Assembly (NCBI RefSeq): GCF_029892515.1
Contig: NZ_JARXVF010000001.1
Coordinates: 1,054,001 to 1,118,000 of the forward strand
Source: Pseudaminobacter soli (ex Li et al. 2025)
GTDB lineage: Bacteria > Pseudomonadota > Alphaproteobacteria > Rhizobiales > Rhizobiaceae
Length of the DNA stretch: 64,000 nucleotides
Reading direction: 5' to 3'
Shown: one piece after another, positions 25,533-35,740 of the stretch
How the letters are laid out: every line of letters begins with the position of its first letter
How positions within the stretch are numbered: the stretch's first letter is position 1
Notes under the pieces: model-generated
The model's database searches: none
Seen by the model: the letters and a program-made list of their open reading frames with translations, nothing else
What the model was told of the DNA's origin: nothing
Made by a program: the position numbers and the translations under genes

Positions 25533-26810
25533 TCACTCGGATGGGAAATGAACGGTAAAGGCCGCGCCGTCGCCCAGCTTCGAGCGGATCGTCAGATGCG
25601 CCTTGTGCCGGGTAAGGATGTGCTTGACGATTGCCAAGCCCAGCCCGGTGCCCTTCTGGGTGCGGCTGAGCTCGCCGTCGATGCGGTAGAAGCGCTCCGT
25701 CACGCGGGGGATGTGCTCCTCGGGAATGCCGGGGCCGAAATCGCGGATGGTGACGATCGTCTCCCTTTCCGCATTCGTCTCCGGGCCGGCCATCGACACG
25801 ATGACCCGCCCACCGGACTGGCCATATTTGCAGGCATTCTCGACAAGGTTCTCGAAAACCTGGAACAGCTCGTCGCGGTCGCCGAGGACGGCCGGGATGT
25901 CGTCGCCAAAGTCGCGCTCGATGACGACCCCGCTGTCCTTCGCCAGCGGCGTCAGCGAGTCGATGACGCTTTCCACGACGCCGCGCAGGTTCACCTTCGC
26001 GCCGGGTTTCAGGAAGGGCTTCATCTCGAGCCGCGACAGCGACAGAAGATCGTCGATCAGCCGTGCCATGCGCGCCGTCTGGTTCTGCATGATCTGCAGG
26101 AACTGGTCGCGCGCCTTGGCGTCATCCCGCGCCGGCCCGCGCAGCGTCTCGACGAAACCCGAGATCGAGGCCAGCGGCGTGCGCAGCTCATGGCTGGCAT
26201 TGGCAATGAAGTCGGCACGCATGCGGTCGATGCGGCGCGTCTCGCTCTGGTCCTTGAACACCATGACGTAGAAGCCGGTGCCCCTACCGACGGCCGAGAC
26301 GGTGACACGAAAGACCCGTTCGATCGGCACACGCTCGGAATAATCGGTCTGGCGCGCGGTCGCATGACCGAACAGCACCGCCTGGATCATGTCCTGCATT
26401 TCGGGCGCACGGAATTTCAGCAGCAGCAAGATGCCCGGATGCAAGGCGCCGAAGGCCGCGGTGGCCGCGGCATTGGCGTGGACGACGGCGCCGGCACCGT
26501 CGAACACGATCAGCGGATCGGTGACGGCGGCAGCAAGGTTTTCGCTCGACAGGCCGATCAGCCCGCTGGTGCTGCTGACCTCCTCCGCCTCGACACTGCG
26601 CTGGTCGGCCGTGCGGCTGGGCGCCAGCGCGGCCACGACGAACAGGGCGGCGATGACGCAGGCAGCCACCCAGGGCCATTGGGGCAATGCGAAAAAGACG
26701 GCCAGGACTGCCGCCACCCCGGCAGCAAGCATCCAGCGGTTCTGGCGAAACCGATGGGCAAAGAGCCTGGCGCTGCGGCCACGGCCATTGTCCCTGCTTG
26801 CAGCGCTCAT
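25533..26810 (-). CDS. phoR: PhoR-like sensor histidine kinase
   Basis: The 425-residue inner-membrane kinase has one or two N-terminal membrane helices (about residues 27-65), a PAS domain (about 90-190), the dimerisation/phospho-acceptor box [15 protein letters not shown] and an ATPase domain with [20 protein letters not shown] and [10 protein letters not shown]. This is the PhoR layout, and phoU nearby and ppk2 adjacent support phosphate sensing. I chose the ATG at 26810 because AAAGGAGG lies nine bases upstream. phoB is not in the window, so the assignment as phoR is likely but not certain. Confidence 0.82.
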   Translation of the reverse strand: MSAASRDNGRGRSARLFAHRFRQNRWMLAAGVAAVLAVFFALPQWPWVAACVIAALFVVAALAPSRTADQRSVEAEEVSSTSGLIGLSSENLAAAVTDPLIVFDGAGAVVHANAAATAAFGALHPGILLLLKFRAPEMQDMIQAVLFGHATARQTDYSERVPIERVFRVTVSAVGRGTGFYVMVFKDQSETRRIDRMRADFIANASHELRTPLASISGFVETLRGPARDDAKARDQFLQIMQNQTARMARLIDDLLSLSRLEMKPFLKPGAKVNLRGVVESVIDSLTPLAKDSGVVIERDFGDDIPAVLGDRDELFQVFENLVENACKYGQSGGRVIVSMAGPETNAERETIVTIRDFGPGIPEEHIPRVTERFYRIDGELSRTQKGTGLGLAIVKHILTRHKAHLTIRSKLGDGAAFTVHFPSE

Positions 26811-26906
26811 GCGAATAAACCTCCTTTCCAGGTCCATCACGCTCTCTCTGGACCCGGCGGACAGCACCCAATAGCATGAGTTGAAGAACAGGAAAGGTTT
26901 GCTGCG

Positions 26907-27836
26907 ATGAAAAACGCCGAAGACGCCTCCGAAGAAATCGCAAGTCGCGAGAACACAGTCAGCGTCGGCCCGCTGAAGCTCAAGGTCGACGGCAAGGAGC
27001 GCGTCTTCGATATCAACGACCCCAAGCTGCCCGACTGGGTCGACAAGAAGGCCTTGGAATCAGGCGGGTACCCCTATGACGACAAGATGCCGGTCAAGGA
27101 ATACGAAGAAACCCTGCAGCGCCTTCAGATTGAGCTCGTGAAGCTGATTGGCTGGATGCAGACGACGGGGACCCGCGTGATGGCCCTTTTCGAAGGGCGC
27201 GATGCTGCCGGCAAGGGCGGCACCATCAAGGTGCTGCACGAGTACATAAACCCGCGCACCACGCACAATGTTGCGTTGACCAAGCCGACCGAAACCGAAC
27301 GCGGCCAATGGTACTATCAGCGCTACGTAGCCCACTTCCCGAGCGCGGGCGAATTCGTCACCTTCGACCGCTCCTGGTACAACCGCGCCGGCGTGGAGCC
27401 GGTGATGGGCTTCTGCACGCCCAAGCAGCACGAGCACTTTCTCGAGGACACGCCGCGCTTCGAAAAGCAGATCGTCGGCGACGGCATCCGCTTCTTCAAA
27501 TTCTGGCTGAACATCGGACAGGAAATGCAGCTTAAGCGCTTCCACGAACGCCGTCACAGCCCCCTGACCAACTGGAAGTTCTCGCCGATGGACGTGGAGG
27601 GCATGACCAGATGGGATGCCTACACCAAGGCGCGCGACCAGATGATCGATCGCACCCATACAGAGCACGCGCCGTGGACGATCGTGCGCGCCAATGACAA
27701 GCGCCGTTCGCGGCTCGAGGCGATACGCCACATCCTGCTCAGCCTGCCCTATGACAACCGCGACCTCGATGCGGTCGGCAAGCGCGACGAAAAGCTCGTC
27801 GGCGAGGGACCGAAATTCCTCAAGAAGATATCCTGA
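26907..27836 (+). CDS. ppk2: Polyphosphate kinase 2
   Basis: PPK2 moves phosphate between polyphosphate and nucleoside diphosphates. The 309-residue protein has the Walker A loop [11 protein letters not shown] (residues 96-106), the Walker B/lid motif [10 protein letters not shown] (153-162), and the C-terminal DDKRR-like lid segment [10 protein letters not shown]. It is a single-domain class I-type PPK2, about the usual 300 residues. It is divergent from phoR, which fits a role in phosphate storage. Convergent with the frameshifted glycosyltransferase. Confidence 0.93.
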   Translation: MKNAEDASEEIASRENTVSVGPLKLKVDGKERVFDINDPKLPDWVDKKALESGGYPYDDKMPVKEYEETLQRLQIELVKLIGWMQTTGTRVMALFEGRDAAGKGGTIKVLHEYINPRTTHNVALTKPTETERGQWYYQRYVAHFPSAGEFVTFDRSWYNRAGVEPVMGFCTPKQHEHFLEDTPRFEKQIVGDGIRFFKFWLNIGQEMQLKRFHERRHSPLTNWKFSPMDVEGMTRWDAYTKARDQMIDRTHTEHAPWTIVRANDKRRSRLEAIRHILLSLPYDNRDLDAVGKRDEKLVGEGPKFLKKIS

Positions 27837-29653
27837 CGGCTTGCAGATTGGCCTGCGCTGCCCTGCGGTGGGCGGTCTTTTCCCAATGGTGGGGCCGCTG
27901 CCACAACTGCCATACCGAGCGCCAGGCGGCGAGGGAGATCATCAGCCAGTAGACCGGGATGAACAGGACCACCTTCCAGAACCCCTTTCGCTCCGAAGGC
28001 CGCAGCGTTCGCCAACCGAGAAGCAGGAACGAGAGGTAGCCGCATGCGGCATTGAAGATGTCGAGCGGCAACAGGCCCGATTGCCACGGATCGAGTGGCC
28101 TGCCGGCCTTGATGTCGAAAAGTGTGTCGAGCACGATGGCCGCCATCAAAGGGTGGGTCATGGCTGAAATGATCAGTCCGGCGAACAGTATCTGGGCTAT
28201 TACGAATGAACCGAAGCCAACCTCGCCAACCAGCCGGGACCGGGCTACGCATATGGACCAGCCAGGTCTGGATCCAGCCCTTGAACCATCTGGTCCTCTG
28301 CGGCAGCCACGTGCCGAAGTCTTCGGGCGCATCCTCCATCGTGGGGCACGAGATGGTTTCCGAGCGATAGCCGAAGCGCGCCAGCCGCAGGCCGAGATCC
28401 GCATCTTCGGTAACGTTGTGCGGATCCCAGCCGCCGACCTTTTCCAGCGCCTCGCGGCGGAAATGGTTCGAGGTGCCGCCGAGCGGCAGCACAAGTCCCT
28501 TCCGCGCCAACCAGGGCAGTAGGCCCCGAAACAGGGCGGCGTATTCGAAGAAGAACATGCGCGAGATCAGCGAGCCGCTGCGATTGGCAATCTCCAGCGG
28601 CGCCTGGACGCAGGCGAGGCTTTCATCACTGTCGCGAAAGCGTTGCCAGGCTTGTATGAGCTGCGAAGGATGAGGATGGTCCTCCGCATCGAACAGCGCC
28701 ACGAGCTCCCCGCGCGTGGTCGGCAGAGCGTAAGCCAAAGCCTTGGGCTTGGTGCGCAGCCCATAAGGCGGCGTTTCGATAACCTCGACATGCGGCGGAA
28801 GCGGACGAGCGCGAATTGCTGCAAGCGTGGCGCGGTCGTCGGCCTCGCAGACCAGCTTTATCTCCAGCTTGCTCCTCGGCCAGGAAAGACGCTGCAGCGA
28901 GTCGATCAGGCCCGGAACCATCTCGGCTTCATCGTAAAGGGCGATCAGCACGGAGTAGACCGGCATCTCGTTGGCGGCGGCTGGCCGCATCGCGGCCGGG
29001 GTGGGCGGCTGCGCAGACGGCAAGGCCGCAAAACGAAGAGCTATGCATGCGAGAAAGAGCAACGAAAAGATGAGGTGCACGACACCGTATGCGGCATCAG
29101 GCATGAACATCATCGCCGCAGTCAACGCGGCCATCACAACACCCCAGACCATTCCCTGCCATGCACTCGCGACAATGTGCGCCGAATATTGAGGAAATTT
29201 CTCGAACAGGCTGCGCGCCGCGGCCCGCACAAGCAGCGGTTCGGCCCGCGCCAACAGCGCCTTGCGTAATGCACCAGGCGTCGTAAGCCTGAGCCGGGCG
29301 TGCAGTCCGGGACAGCGTGTTATAAGCGCTTGGAAGGCGGCAATGCTCAGGTGCTCGGGCGCGATCACATGGAAAATCCCGTCGTCCCCCTCGACCCTGA
29401 CGGGTTTGTGGTCGTTGCTGCTTTGCAGCAGCGTAAGGCAATCGGCCTCGCGCAGCATTAGCCGGTCCGGATCTATCCGGCTCACAAAGGTCAAGCCGGT
29501 TTCCTCAGCGAGAGCTTTGAAGAAGGCCTCCTCGGTGACGAAGCCGGAAGCAAGCAGCTCCGTCTGGAAGTCGGTGCCGTTCACGCGTGCCCGCACGGCG
29601 GCCGACAGTGCGACGCCCGGCGCAACCTTGAGCCGCTGCAGGATCGGCTGCAT
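27820..29653 (-). pseudogene. Family 2 glycosyltransferase, interrupted by a frameshift
   Basis: The first 470 or so residues (ATG at 29653) contain an N-terminal MshEN/GspE-like domain, two membrane helices and a GT2 domain with DAEDHPHPSQL, TEDADLGLRLARFG and QRTRWFKGW, the signatures of processive, cellulose-synthase-like enzymes. After WLVHMRS the family-like sequence continues in another frame (RLVGEVGFGSFVIAQILFAG and three to four more membrane helices, to 27820). Removing one base in the CCGGTCCCGG run near 28235-28245 would restore a single protein of about 610 residues. Either the gene is inactivated or the base is a sequencing error. Left uncorrected, translation runs on antisense into ppk2. 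Confidence 0.8.
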
Positions 29654-30104
29654 TCCTCTTGATCGGGGAAGGACAAGCTTTCCAGCAAGGTCGGCGCCGC
29701 TGTGTGGGGCGCCGGGTGCGTGGACCGGGTGTGTCGGGGCGCTCTTGTGGAGAAGCCCCTGCCGTGAGCACTCGCGTCAAACAAAGCCACGACACCGCAC
29801 CTGCCAACGGACGTTCACAAATGCGGTATCGATCAGAGACAAAATGGAAGCCAGCAATTGAGACTTTGAAAGCCCCTTTTGCGGCATATGACAGGATGGA
29901 ACGTCAATGCGATTATGCACGGCAACACCCCCATGTTGCTAGCCCCGCCAAGATCGTATGGACGTAACCGGAATTGAGCCACGCATCGAAAGTTGTATCT
30001 TCAATTAGCCAAAGACGGCTGCGTCAGGGTGGAAATCTGCCTAATTGGCGCTATGAAATAGTGTCTGCCGGGCTTTATTATCCAGTTCAGCCGAGGGCCT
30101 TTTG
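29654..30104. other. Divergent promoter region, no gene recognised
   Basis: These 450 bases separate the glycosyltransferase (minus) from the solute-binding protein (plus). It is more A+T-rich than its surroundings, as a promoter region would be. I see no RNA gene, no credible small ORF and no repeat. Confidence 0.4.
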
Positions 30105-30947
30105 GTGAAGCTCAGATACCTGTCCCTTGTCGCATTTTGCATTCTGGCGGCCCTCGTTGTGCCTGCCCGCGCGGCCGAACCGCAGGTGCCGGCGTTCTGG
30201 GATACCAAGGAGCGGCTGGCCAAGCCCGACCTCTCGGGGCTCGATCGCCTGCGCTTCCTGACGACCACGGATTTTCCGCCCTTCAACTTCCTCGACCCCG
30301 GCGGGCGCCTGTCGGGACTGCATGTCGACCTTGCGCGCGCCATCTGCAACGAACTCGAAATTGCAGACAAATGTCAGGTCCAGGCTCTGCCGTGGGGGGA
30401 GCTGGATCAGGCACTCCAGAAAGGTGAAGGCGAGGCCATCATCGCAGGTATTGCGGTGACGGAAGACACCCGCACCAAATATGCCTTCTCGCGCCCTTAT
30501 CTTCAGTTTCCGGCCCGCTTCATCATGCCCAAGGATGCGGTCTTCACCGAGCCGATCTACAGCAAGATCGCCGGCAAGGAGATCGGCGTGATAGCCGGCT
30601 CGGCGCATGAGCGCATGCTGCGCGATTATTTCCCCGCTGCAAAAGTGGTGACCTATGACAAGCAGGAAGCACTGTTCGGCGATTTGAAAAAGAACAAGAT
30701 CGCCGCCGTCTTCGGTGACGGGATGCGGCTCGGGTTCTGGCTGGTCGGCTCCGACGCGGCCGATTGCTGCCGTTTCGCCGGCGGTCCTTATCTCGCGCCT
30801 GAATTTCTCGGCACCGGCCTTGCGATCGCGGTGAAGGCCGACAATCCCGCGTTGACGGATGCGTTCAACTACGCGTTGCACACGCTCTCGGTGAAAGGAA
30901 CCTTTGCCGAGCTCTACCTGCGGTATTTTCCGGTCAGTTTCTACTGA
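30105..30947 (+). CDS. Periplasmic solute-binding protein, amino-acid type (SBP_bac_3)
   Basis: The 280-residue protein has a Sec signal peptide (about residues 1-23, ending ARAA) and the type 3 solute-binding fold: FLTTTDFPPFNFLDPGGRLSGLHVDLARAI, AGIAVTEDTRTKYAFSRPY and IGVIAGSAHERML. It should bind an amino acid or similar polar solute. No ABC permease or ATPase gene is adjacent, so it is an orphan binding protein or a sensor. I prefer the GTG at 30105, seven bases after GAGGG; a TTG at 30102 is the alternative. It overlaps the convergent sterol desaturase gene by 14 bases. Confidence 0.85.
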   Translation: MKLRYLSLVAFCILAALVVPARAAEPQVPAFWDTKERLAKPDLSGLDRLRFLTTTDFPPFNFLDPGGRLSGLHVDLARAICNELEIADKCQVQALPWGELDQALQKGEGEAIIAGIAVTEDTRTKYAFSRPYLQFPARFIMPKDAVFTEPIYSKIAGKEIGVIAGSAHERMLRDYFPAAKVVTYDKQEALFGDLKKNKIAAVFGDGMRLGFWLVGSDAADCCRFAGGPYLAPEFLGTGLAIAVKADNPALTDAFNYALHTLSVKGTFAELYLRYFPVSFY

Positions 30948-31776
30948 GTTCGCGGCGAGCCGGCCGGCGGTTCGGCAGGAACGGCAGGAGCAGCGACCAG
31001 CCAATATGGGATGGCTGATCGCCGCGCCATTCGTCGAGCCCGATCGTCATGCCCTCATGGCCGCGCCTGGGAGCGGCTACGTAGGTATGGAACAGCCGGT
31101 CCCAGAACGGAAAATTGAAGCCGTAGTTGGAGTCGGTCTCGGGCTGGTCCGACGAGTGGTGGACCCGGTGCATGTCGGGCGTAACGATCATGCGGCGTAG
31201 CCAGCGATCCACGCGCGGCGCGATCCGCACATTGGAATGGTTGAACATCGAGGTGCCGTTGAGCACGACCTCGAAAACCAGAACGGCCAGCACCGGCGGG
31301 CCAAGAGCCACGACAACCGCCGCTTTCCAGACCATGGACAGTACGATCTCCAGCGGGTGGAAGCGCAGGCCTGTGGTGACGTCGAAGCCGGTGTCGGCGT
31401 GGTGCATGCGGTGGATGCGCCAGAGGATCGGAACCTTGTGGCTAGCCAAATGCTCCAGCCAGACGGCGAAGTCGAGCACGACGAAAGCGATGATGCCAGC
31501 GAGCCAGGGTTGGATGCCCGCCATGCGCAGCAATCCCCAGCCATGCGCCTCCGCCCAAACGGCTGCGCCGACGGCCGCCGCCGGAAAGACCACGCGCAGA
31601 ACCAGCGACGAGATGACGACCATAGACAGGTTCGTCACCCAGCGGCGCGACTTCATCGCCCCGGCCATTTCCGCCCGCTCCAGCCTGGGAGACCAGAGTT
31701 CGAAAAATGCCATGGTAAGAAAGATCGCCAGGAAGGCGCCGGCGCGAATGGCGAGTTCGGAAGGGATCGCATTCAT
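30934..31776 (-). CDS. Sterol desaturase/fatty acid hydroxylase family membrane protein
   Basis: The 280-residue inner-membrane protein has the three histidine clusters of the di-iron hydroxylase superfamily (HLASHK, HRMHH and HRVHHS) among about four membrane helices. Members insert oxygen into, or desaturate, lipids; the lipid here is unknown. The ATG at 31776 follows GGGAGGG. Its end overlaps the convergent binding-protein gene by 14 bases. Confidence 0.9.
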   Translation of the reverse strand: MNAIPSELAIRAGAFLAIFLTMAFFELWSPRLERAEMAGAMKSRRWVTNLSMVVISSLVLRVVFPAAAVGAAVWAEAHGWGLLRMAGIQPWLAGIIAFVVLDFAVWLEHLASHKVPILWRIHRMHHADTGFDVTTGLRFHPLEIVLSMVWKAAVVVALGPPVLAVLVFEVVLNGTSMFNHSNVRIAPRVDRWLRRMIVTPDMHRVHHSSDQPETDSNYGFNFPFWDRLFHTYVAAPRRGHEGMTIGLDEWRGDQPSHIGWSLLLPFLPNRRPARRELSRN

Positions 31777-31796
31777 CGCTTGTCCCTCCCTGTGCC

Positions 31797-32210
31797 TTAG
31801 GTCAGCATACGGTGGCGCGCCTTGGCCGCGCGCTCGACAGCCGCAACGGTCGGCTTGTCGATGGCGAGATGGTGGCGCAGCAGTTGCAGCACGCGTACCT
31901 CTTCCAGCCGCATCTCGAGATCGACCGCAGCCACCTCAAGTGCCGCGGCATAGGCGGTGTCATGCAGGCGCTCGGGGATCGCTTTGGCCGCCAGGGTAAG
32001 TACGCCGTCCAGTCCGGCCGGCTCCTGCAGAAGCTTCTGGCAATCCTGCGCCACGCGGATCAGCTTGTTTTCGTCGAAATCGGCAAAGACCGGCCAGGAG
32101 CGTATGACTTCGCCAATGCGCGCCAGTTCCAAGTCGGTCATGTCACGGTCCGCAGCGGAGGTGATGACCATCAAATAGACCAGGGCTTCCTGGGCGGTGG
32201 GCTTGGACAT
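31797..32210 (-). CDS. TerB-family protein
   Basis: The 137-residue helical cytoplasmic protein matches the TerB/DjlA-like fold (ALVYLMVITSAADRDMTDLELARIGEVIRSW at the start, with the acidic residues seen in metal-binding TerB domains; AALEVAAVDLEMRLEEVRVLQLL later). TerB-like domains are linked with tellurite resistance and stress-related membrane complexes, but stand-alone copies have no settled function. It lies 20 bases upstream of the sterol desaturase gene, so the two may be cotranscribed. Confidence 0.8.
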   Translation of the reverse strand: MSKPTAQEALVYLMVITSAADRDMTDLELARIGEVIRSWPVFADFDENKLIRVAQDCQKLLQEPAGLDGVLTLAAKAIPERLHDTAYAAALEVAAVDLEMRLEEVRVLQLLRHHLAIDKPTVAAVERAAKARHRMLT

Positions 32211-32448
32211 TTTGCGACGCGATCCTCATGCTTGCGATGGGCCGAAGGTAGGAAGGCATCCCGCTGGCCGCAAGGAAAAATGCCCGTAATCGTTGACGCC
32301 TAACGCCCGCCCGCTTAGAGACCTTTGGCACACTCCGTTCCAGCGGGCGCGCCCGGTGCGGCCGTTCGCCTCAATACGCGAGTTTGGCAAGCCTCCACAA
32401 ACACGCTGGCCGGCGGGCATCGCCGGCAAACGATGCAGGAACAGCGAC

Positions 32449-34101
32449 ATGACGGGATCAAACATGATCGATCTCAACCCCGAAATCCTCGCGGCGGCCG
32501 CCGAAAGCAAAGCCTGGCCGTTCGAGGAGGCGCGCAAAATCATCGCGCGCTATAAAGGTCGCGAGTTCCCCAAAACGGTGCTGTTCGAAACCGGCTACGG
32601 CCCTTCGGGCCTGCCGCATATCGGCACCTTCGGCGAGGTTGCGCGCACGACCATGGTGCGCCACGCTTTCCGCGTGCTGACCGAGGACAAGGTCGCCACC
32701 AAGCTGATCTGCTTTTCGGACGACATGGATGGCATGCGCAAGATCCCGGACAGCGTGCCGGATCGCGCCGCGCTCGAGCCGTATCTGCACATCCCGCTTT
32801 CATCGGTGCCGAACCCGTTCGGCGGCAACTATGAGAGCTTCGCGGACCACAACAACGCGATGCTGTGCCGCTTCCTCGACACGTTCGGCTTCGACTACGA
32901 ATTCGCCAGCGCGACGCAGTATTACAAGTCGGGCCGCTTCGACGACATGCTGGTTCATGCCGCCGAGCGCTATGACGAGATCATGGCTGTGATGCTGCCG
33001 ACGCTGGGCGAAGAGCGCCAGGCGACCTACAGCCCCTTCCTGCCGATCTCGCCGAAGAGCGGCCGCGTGCTCTACGTGCCCATGAAGCATGTCGACGCCA
33101 AGGCCGGCACCATCACCTTCGAGGACGAGGACGGCACCGAGACCACGCTGTCGGTGAAGGGCGGCAATGTGAAGCTGCAGTGGAAGCCCGATTTCGGCAT
33201 GCGCTGGGCGGCGCTGGGCGTCGATTTCGAGATGTTCGGAAAGGACCACCAGACCAATGCGGCCATCTACGACCGCATCTGCGACATTCTGGGCGGCCGG
33301 GCACCGGAGCACTTCGTCTACGAGCTGTTCCTGGACGAGAACGGCCAGAAGATCTCGAAGTCGAAGGGCAATGGTCTCACCATCGACGAGTGGCTGACCT
33401 ATGCGACGACCGAGAGCCTTGGCCTCTACATGTTCCAGCGGCCGCGGCAGGCAAAGAAGCTCTACTTCGACGTCATCCCCAAGGCGGTGGACGAATATTA
33501 CAGCTTCCTGGCCGCCTATCCGAAGCAAGACTGGAAGAACCGCCTCGGCAACCCCGTCTGGCACATGCATAACGGCAACCCGCCGACGATCGATATGCCG
33601 GTGCCGTTCTCGCTGCTGCTTAACCTGGTCAGCGCTTCCAACGCCCAGACCAAGGACGTGCTGTGGGGCTTCATCTCGCGCCATGCGTCGGATGTCACCC
33701 CGGCTTCGCATCCCGAACTCGACAAGCTGGCGGACTATGCGATCCGCTACTTCGACGATTTCGTGAAGCCGACCAAGGTCTACCGTGCGCCTGACGAAAT
33801 CGAACAGGATGCGCTCGCAAAGCTGTCGGACGCTTTGGCTGCACTGCCGGCCGGCGCGGACAGCGAGGCGATCCAGAACGCGGCGCTCAACGTCGCGCGC
33901 AAGATCGAGCGCTACCAGGATCACACTAAGCAGAGCCCGGAAGGTGGCCCCGGCGTGTCTGTCGCCTTCTTCCAGATGATCTACCAGGTGTTGATCGGCC
34001 AGGAACGCGGACCGCGCTTCGGCTCCTTCGCGGCGCTCTACGGCATTGCCGAAACGCGCGCGCTCATTGAGAAGGCGCTGAAAGGTCAGTTGGCGGCGTA
34101 G
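32449..34101 (+). CDS. lysK: Lysyl-tRNA synthetase, class I
   Basis: The enzyme charges tRNA-Lys. It is the class I form, unrelated to the common class II LysRS and typical of alphaproteobacteria and archaea. The 550-residue protein has the Rossmann HIGH-type signature HIGT (in [12 protein letters not shown]) and the KMSKS-type loop KISKSKGNG around residues 300-308. The ATG at 32449 gives the family N-terminus; a more upstream in-frame start would add 52 unrelated residues. Its 3' end overlaps the convergent nuclease-like gene by 38 bases. Confidence 0.95.
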   Translation: MTGSNMIDLNPEILAAAAESKAWPFEEARKIIARYKGREFPKTVLFETGYGPSGLPHIGTFGEVARTTMVRHAFRVLTEDKVATKLICFSDDMDGMRKIPDSVPDRAALEPYLHIPLSSVPNPFGGNYESFADHNNAMLCRFLDTFGFDYEFASATQYYKSGRFDDMLVHAAERYDEIMAVMLPTLGEERQATYSPFLPISPKSGRVLYVPMKHVDAKAGTITFEDEDGTETTLSVKGGNVKLQWKPDFGMRWAALGVDFEMFGKDHQTNAAIYDRICDILGGRAPEHFVYELFLDENGQKISKSKGNGLTIDEWLTYATTESLGLYMFQRPRQAKKLYFDVIPKAVDEYYSFLAAYPKQDWKNRLGNPVWHMHNGNPPTIDMPVPFSLLLNLVSASNAQTKDVLWGFISRHASDVTPASHPELDKLADYAIRYFDDFVKPTKVYRAPDEIEQDALAKLSDALAALPAGADSEAIQNAALNVARKIERYQDHTKQSPEGGPGVSVAFFQMIYQVLIGQERGPRFGSFAALYGIAETRALIEKALKGQLAA

Positions 34102-34876
34102 CCATCAGTTCAGGCGGCAGCGGCTCAAGTCGCGGCAATGCCGGCTGCCTGGGCTTGAGCCATGGTGCCTGGCCATAGATGCCGAGCTTTTCCGCACGCG
34201 CCTTTTCGCCGGCCTTTACATAAGGGCCGGCGGCCTCGGCCCGCGCCCATCCATTCTTGACCAGCCAGGCGCCGGCATCGTCACGGCCGGCGCTGCATTT
34301 GGTCAGAACCGCACGCCCGGAAGGCTGGGCGGGCACCAGGCAGGTGACGGCGCGATTGCGCAACCAGGATTGAAATTCACTCAGGGCATGCGCGCCGCAG
34401 GGCCAGGACCTGCCATTGAACACGCACTTGTCGCTGAACTTCGGCGGGTTCACGCCCGTGAGGATCAGCGTGTAGCCCATGGCGTCGATGATGCCGGTTT
34501 CCGTTGCGCGCGGGCGATAGAGCACCTTTGGCCTGCCCTGCTCCTGCATTGGCGACAGCGCGATGGACACGTCGCCGATGGTAGGCTCCTCTTTCGGCGT
34601 TTTGTGTAACCTGGTTCTATGTGCAGCTTCGGCCAGCATTGGGGCGTGACCAATTACGCCCACAGGAGCCGTTTGGGTCGCATTGTCGATAGCGGCAACA
34701 GCCTTCAACAGAGTGATTTTCGGCTTGACGTGATGATGGAAGCCGGGCGATCCGGCATCTGATTTCGAGGCTGCAGGCCCGACCTCATTGGAACTTACGG
34801 CGCGGCCGCCGGCCACAATCGCTCCCCCCATAGCCACGAGTGAAACGGCGGAGACAAGAAGGATAACCGGACGCAT
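34064..34876 (-). CDS. Thermonuclease-like secreted protein, probably without nuclease activity
   Basis: The 270-residue protein starts with a membrane anchor or signal segment (about residues 1-26), then a linker. A staphylococcal-nuclease-like OB-fold domain follows at about 120-235 ([18 protein letters not shown], then C...GRAVLTKC...[13 protein letters not shown] and [15 protein letters not shown]) with a Pro-rich tail. The usual DGDT calcium loop reads [10 protein letters not shown] and the LAGIDAPE motif reads LTGVNPPK, so the catalytic Glu is missing. It was probably repurposed for binding. Start supported by AAAGGAG upstream of the ATG at 34876. Confidence 0.75.
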   Translation of the reverse strand: MRPVILLVSAVSLVAMGGAIVAGGRAVSSNEVGPAASKSDAGSPGFHHHVKPKITLLKAVAAIDNATQTAPVGVIGHAPMLAEAAHRTRLHKTPKEEPTIGDVSIALSPMQEQGRPKVLYRPRATETGIIDAMGYTLILTGVNPPKFSDKCVFNGRSWPCGAHALSEFQSWLRNRAVTCLVPAQPSGRAVLTKCSAGRDDAGAWLVKNGWARAEAAGPYVKAGEKARAEKLGIYGQAPWLKPRQPALPRLEPLPPELMATPPTDLSAPSQ

Positions 34877-34918
34877 GGCCCGCTCCTTTCAATTGGCTCG
34901 CTACTGGCTATCGGCTCG

Positions 34919-35575
34919 CTACTGACTTGCCCAGACGATGCGTGCCAACCAGTCTACCTCTTCCATGACGAGGCTTCGGTCGGGGTGCTCGGGATTGATC
35001 GAGACAAGCTCGATCCCGCTGGCGTTGCGGCGCGCAAGCACCTTGGCCATGACCTCGCCCGATCGCGTCTTGACCACGACGCGGTCGCCCTTGCGAATGG
35101 GCGCACCAGGCTCGACGATCAACACGTCGCCATTGCGGTAGAGCGGCAACATGGAGTCGCCCTGAACCTGAAGCGCGTAGGAATTCTCGGTCGCGCGCGC
35201 GGGCAGTTCGACCAAGTCCCAGCCCTGACCCGCGGGAAAACCGGCATCGTCGAAGAAGCCACCGGCGCCCGCCTGGGCAAAGCCGAGCAACGGAACCGTG
35301 GAGGTCTGGACGGGCAGGCTGTCGTCTTTCCTGTCGTCCTTGATGCGCCCTTCCACCAACCCGAGAAATTCCTCGAGCGTGGAATTAGTGGCCTCGAGTA
35401 TCTTGGCAAGGGACTCGGTCGACGGCCAGCGCGGACGGCCATCGGCAGAGGCGCGTTTCGACTTGTTGAACGCCGTGGAATCGAGCCCTGCACGCTTCGC
35501 CAGCCCGGAAGCGGACAGCGAATAGCGTTCGGCCAATGCGTCGATAGCGGCCCAGACTCGTTCATGGGAGAGCAT
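34919..35575 (-). CDS. XRE-type repressor with S24 (LexA-like) peptidase domain
   Basis: The 218-residue protein joins an N-terminal helix-turn-helix (about residues 5-70: RYSLSASGLAKRAGLDSTAFNKSKR) to a C-terminal S24 domain (about 95-218) with the nucleophile in QGDSMLPLYRNGDVLIV and the base Lys in RVVVKTRSGEVMAKVL. Such proteins are cI/LexA-like repressors that cleave themselves or respond to stress. I chose the ATG at 35575 (GGGAG upstream, S24 family length). A perfect inverted repeat 20 bases upstream is a likely self-operator. No prophage surrounds it. Confidence 0.88.
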   Translation of the reverse strand: MLSHERVWAAIDALAERYSLSASGLAKRAGLDSTAFNKSKRASADGRPRWPSTESLAKILEATNSTLEEFLGLVEGRIKDDRKDDSLPVQTSTVPLLGFAQAGAGGFFDDAGFPAGQGWDLVELPARATENSYALQVQGDSMLPLYRNGDVLIVEPGAPIRKGDRVVVKTRSGEVMAKVLARRNASGIELVSINPEHPDRSLVMEEVDWLARIVWASQ

Positions 35576-35594
35576 GACTTGCTCCCTTCGGAAA

Positions 35595-35615
35595 CAGGAA
35601 AAAATACCTTTCCTG
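35595..35615 (-). promoter_or_regulatory. Inverted repeat, probable operator of the S24 repressor gene
   Basis: CAGGAAA and TTTCCTG form a perfect seven-base inverted repeat with a seven-base A+T-rich centre, 20 bases before the repressor ATG. Its symmetry and location fit autoregulation by the adjacent XRE/S24 protein. Confidence 0.55.
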
Positions 35616-35740
35616 CTATCTACCCCTCGCCATGTGGCTTGTCCATACATCGCGACACCTGGATCTGGTCGCGCACCGGCCGTCCTGCAACGCGCGCGCC
35701 CTCTCCCGATTCACGCAAGTGGTGCCGGCGTCTGATTTCC

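Noticed and set aside
23683-26810. A complete pho-pst operon
   Set aside because: Only phoR and phoU are present; no pst gene or phoB could be found between or beside them.
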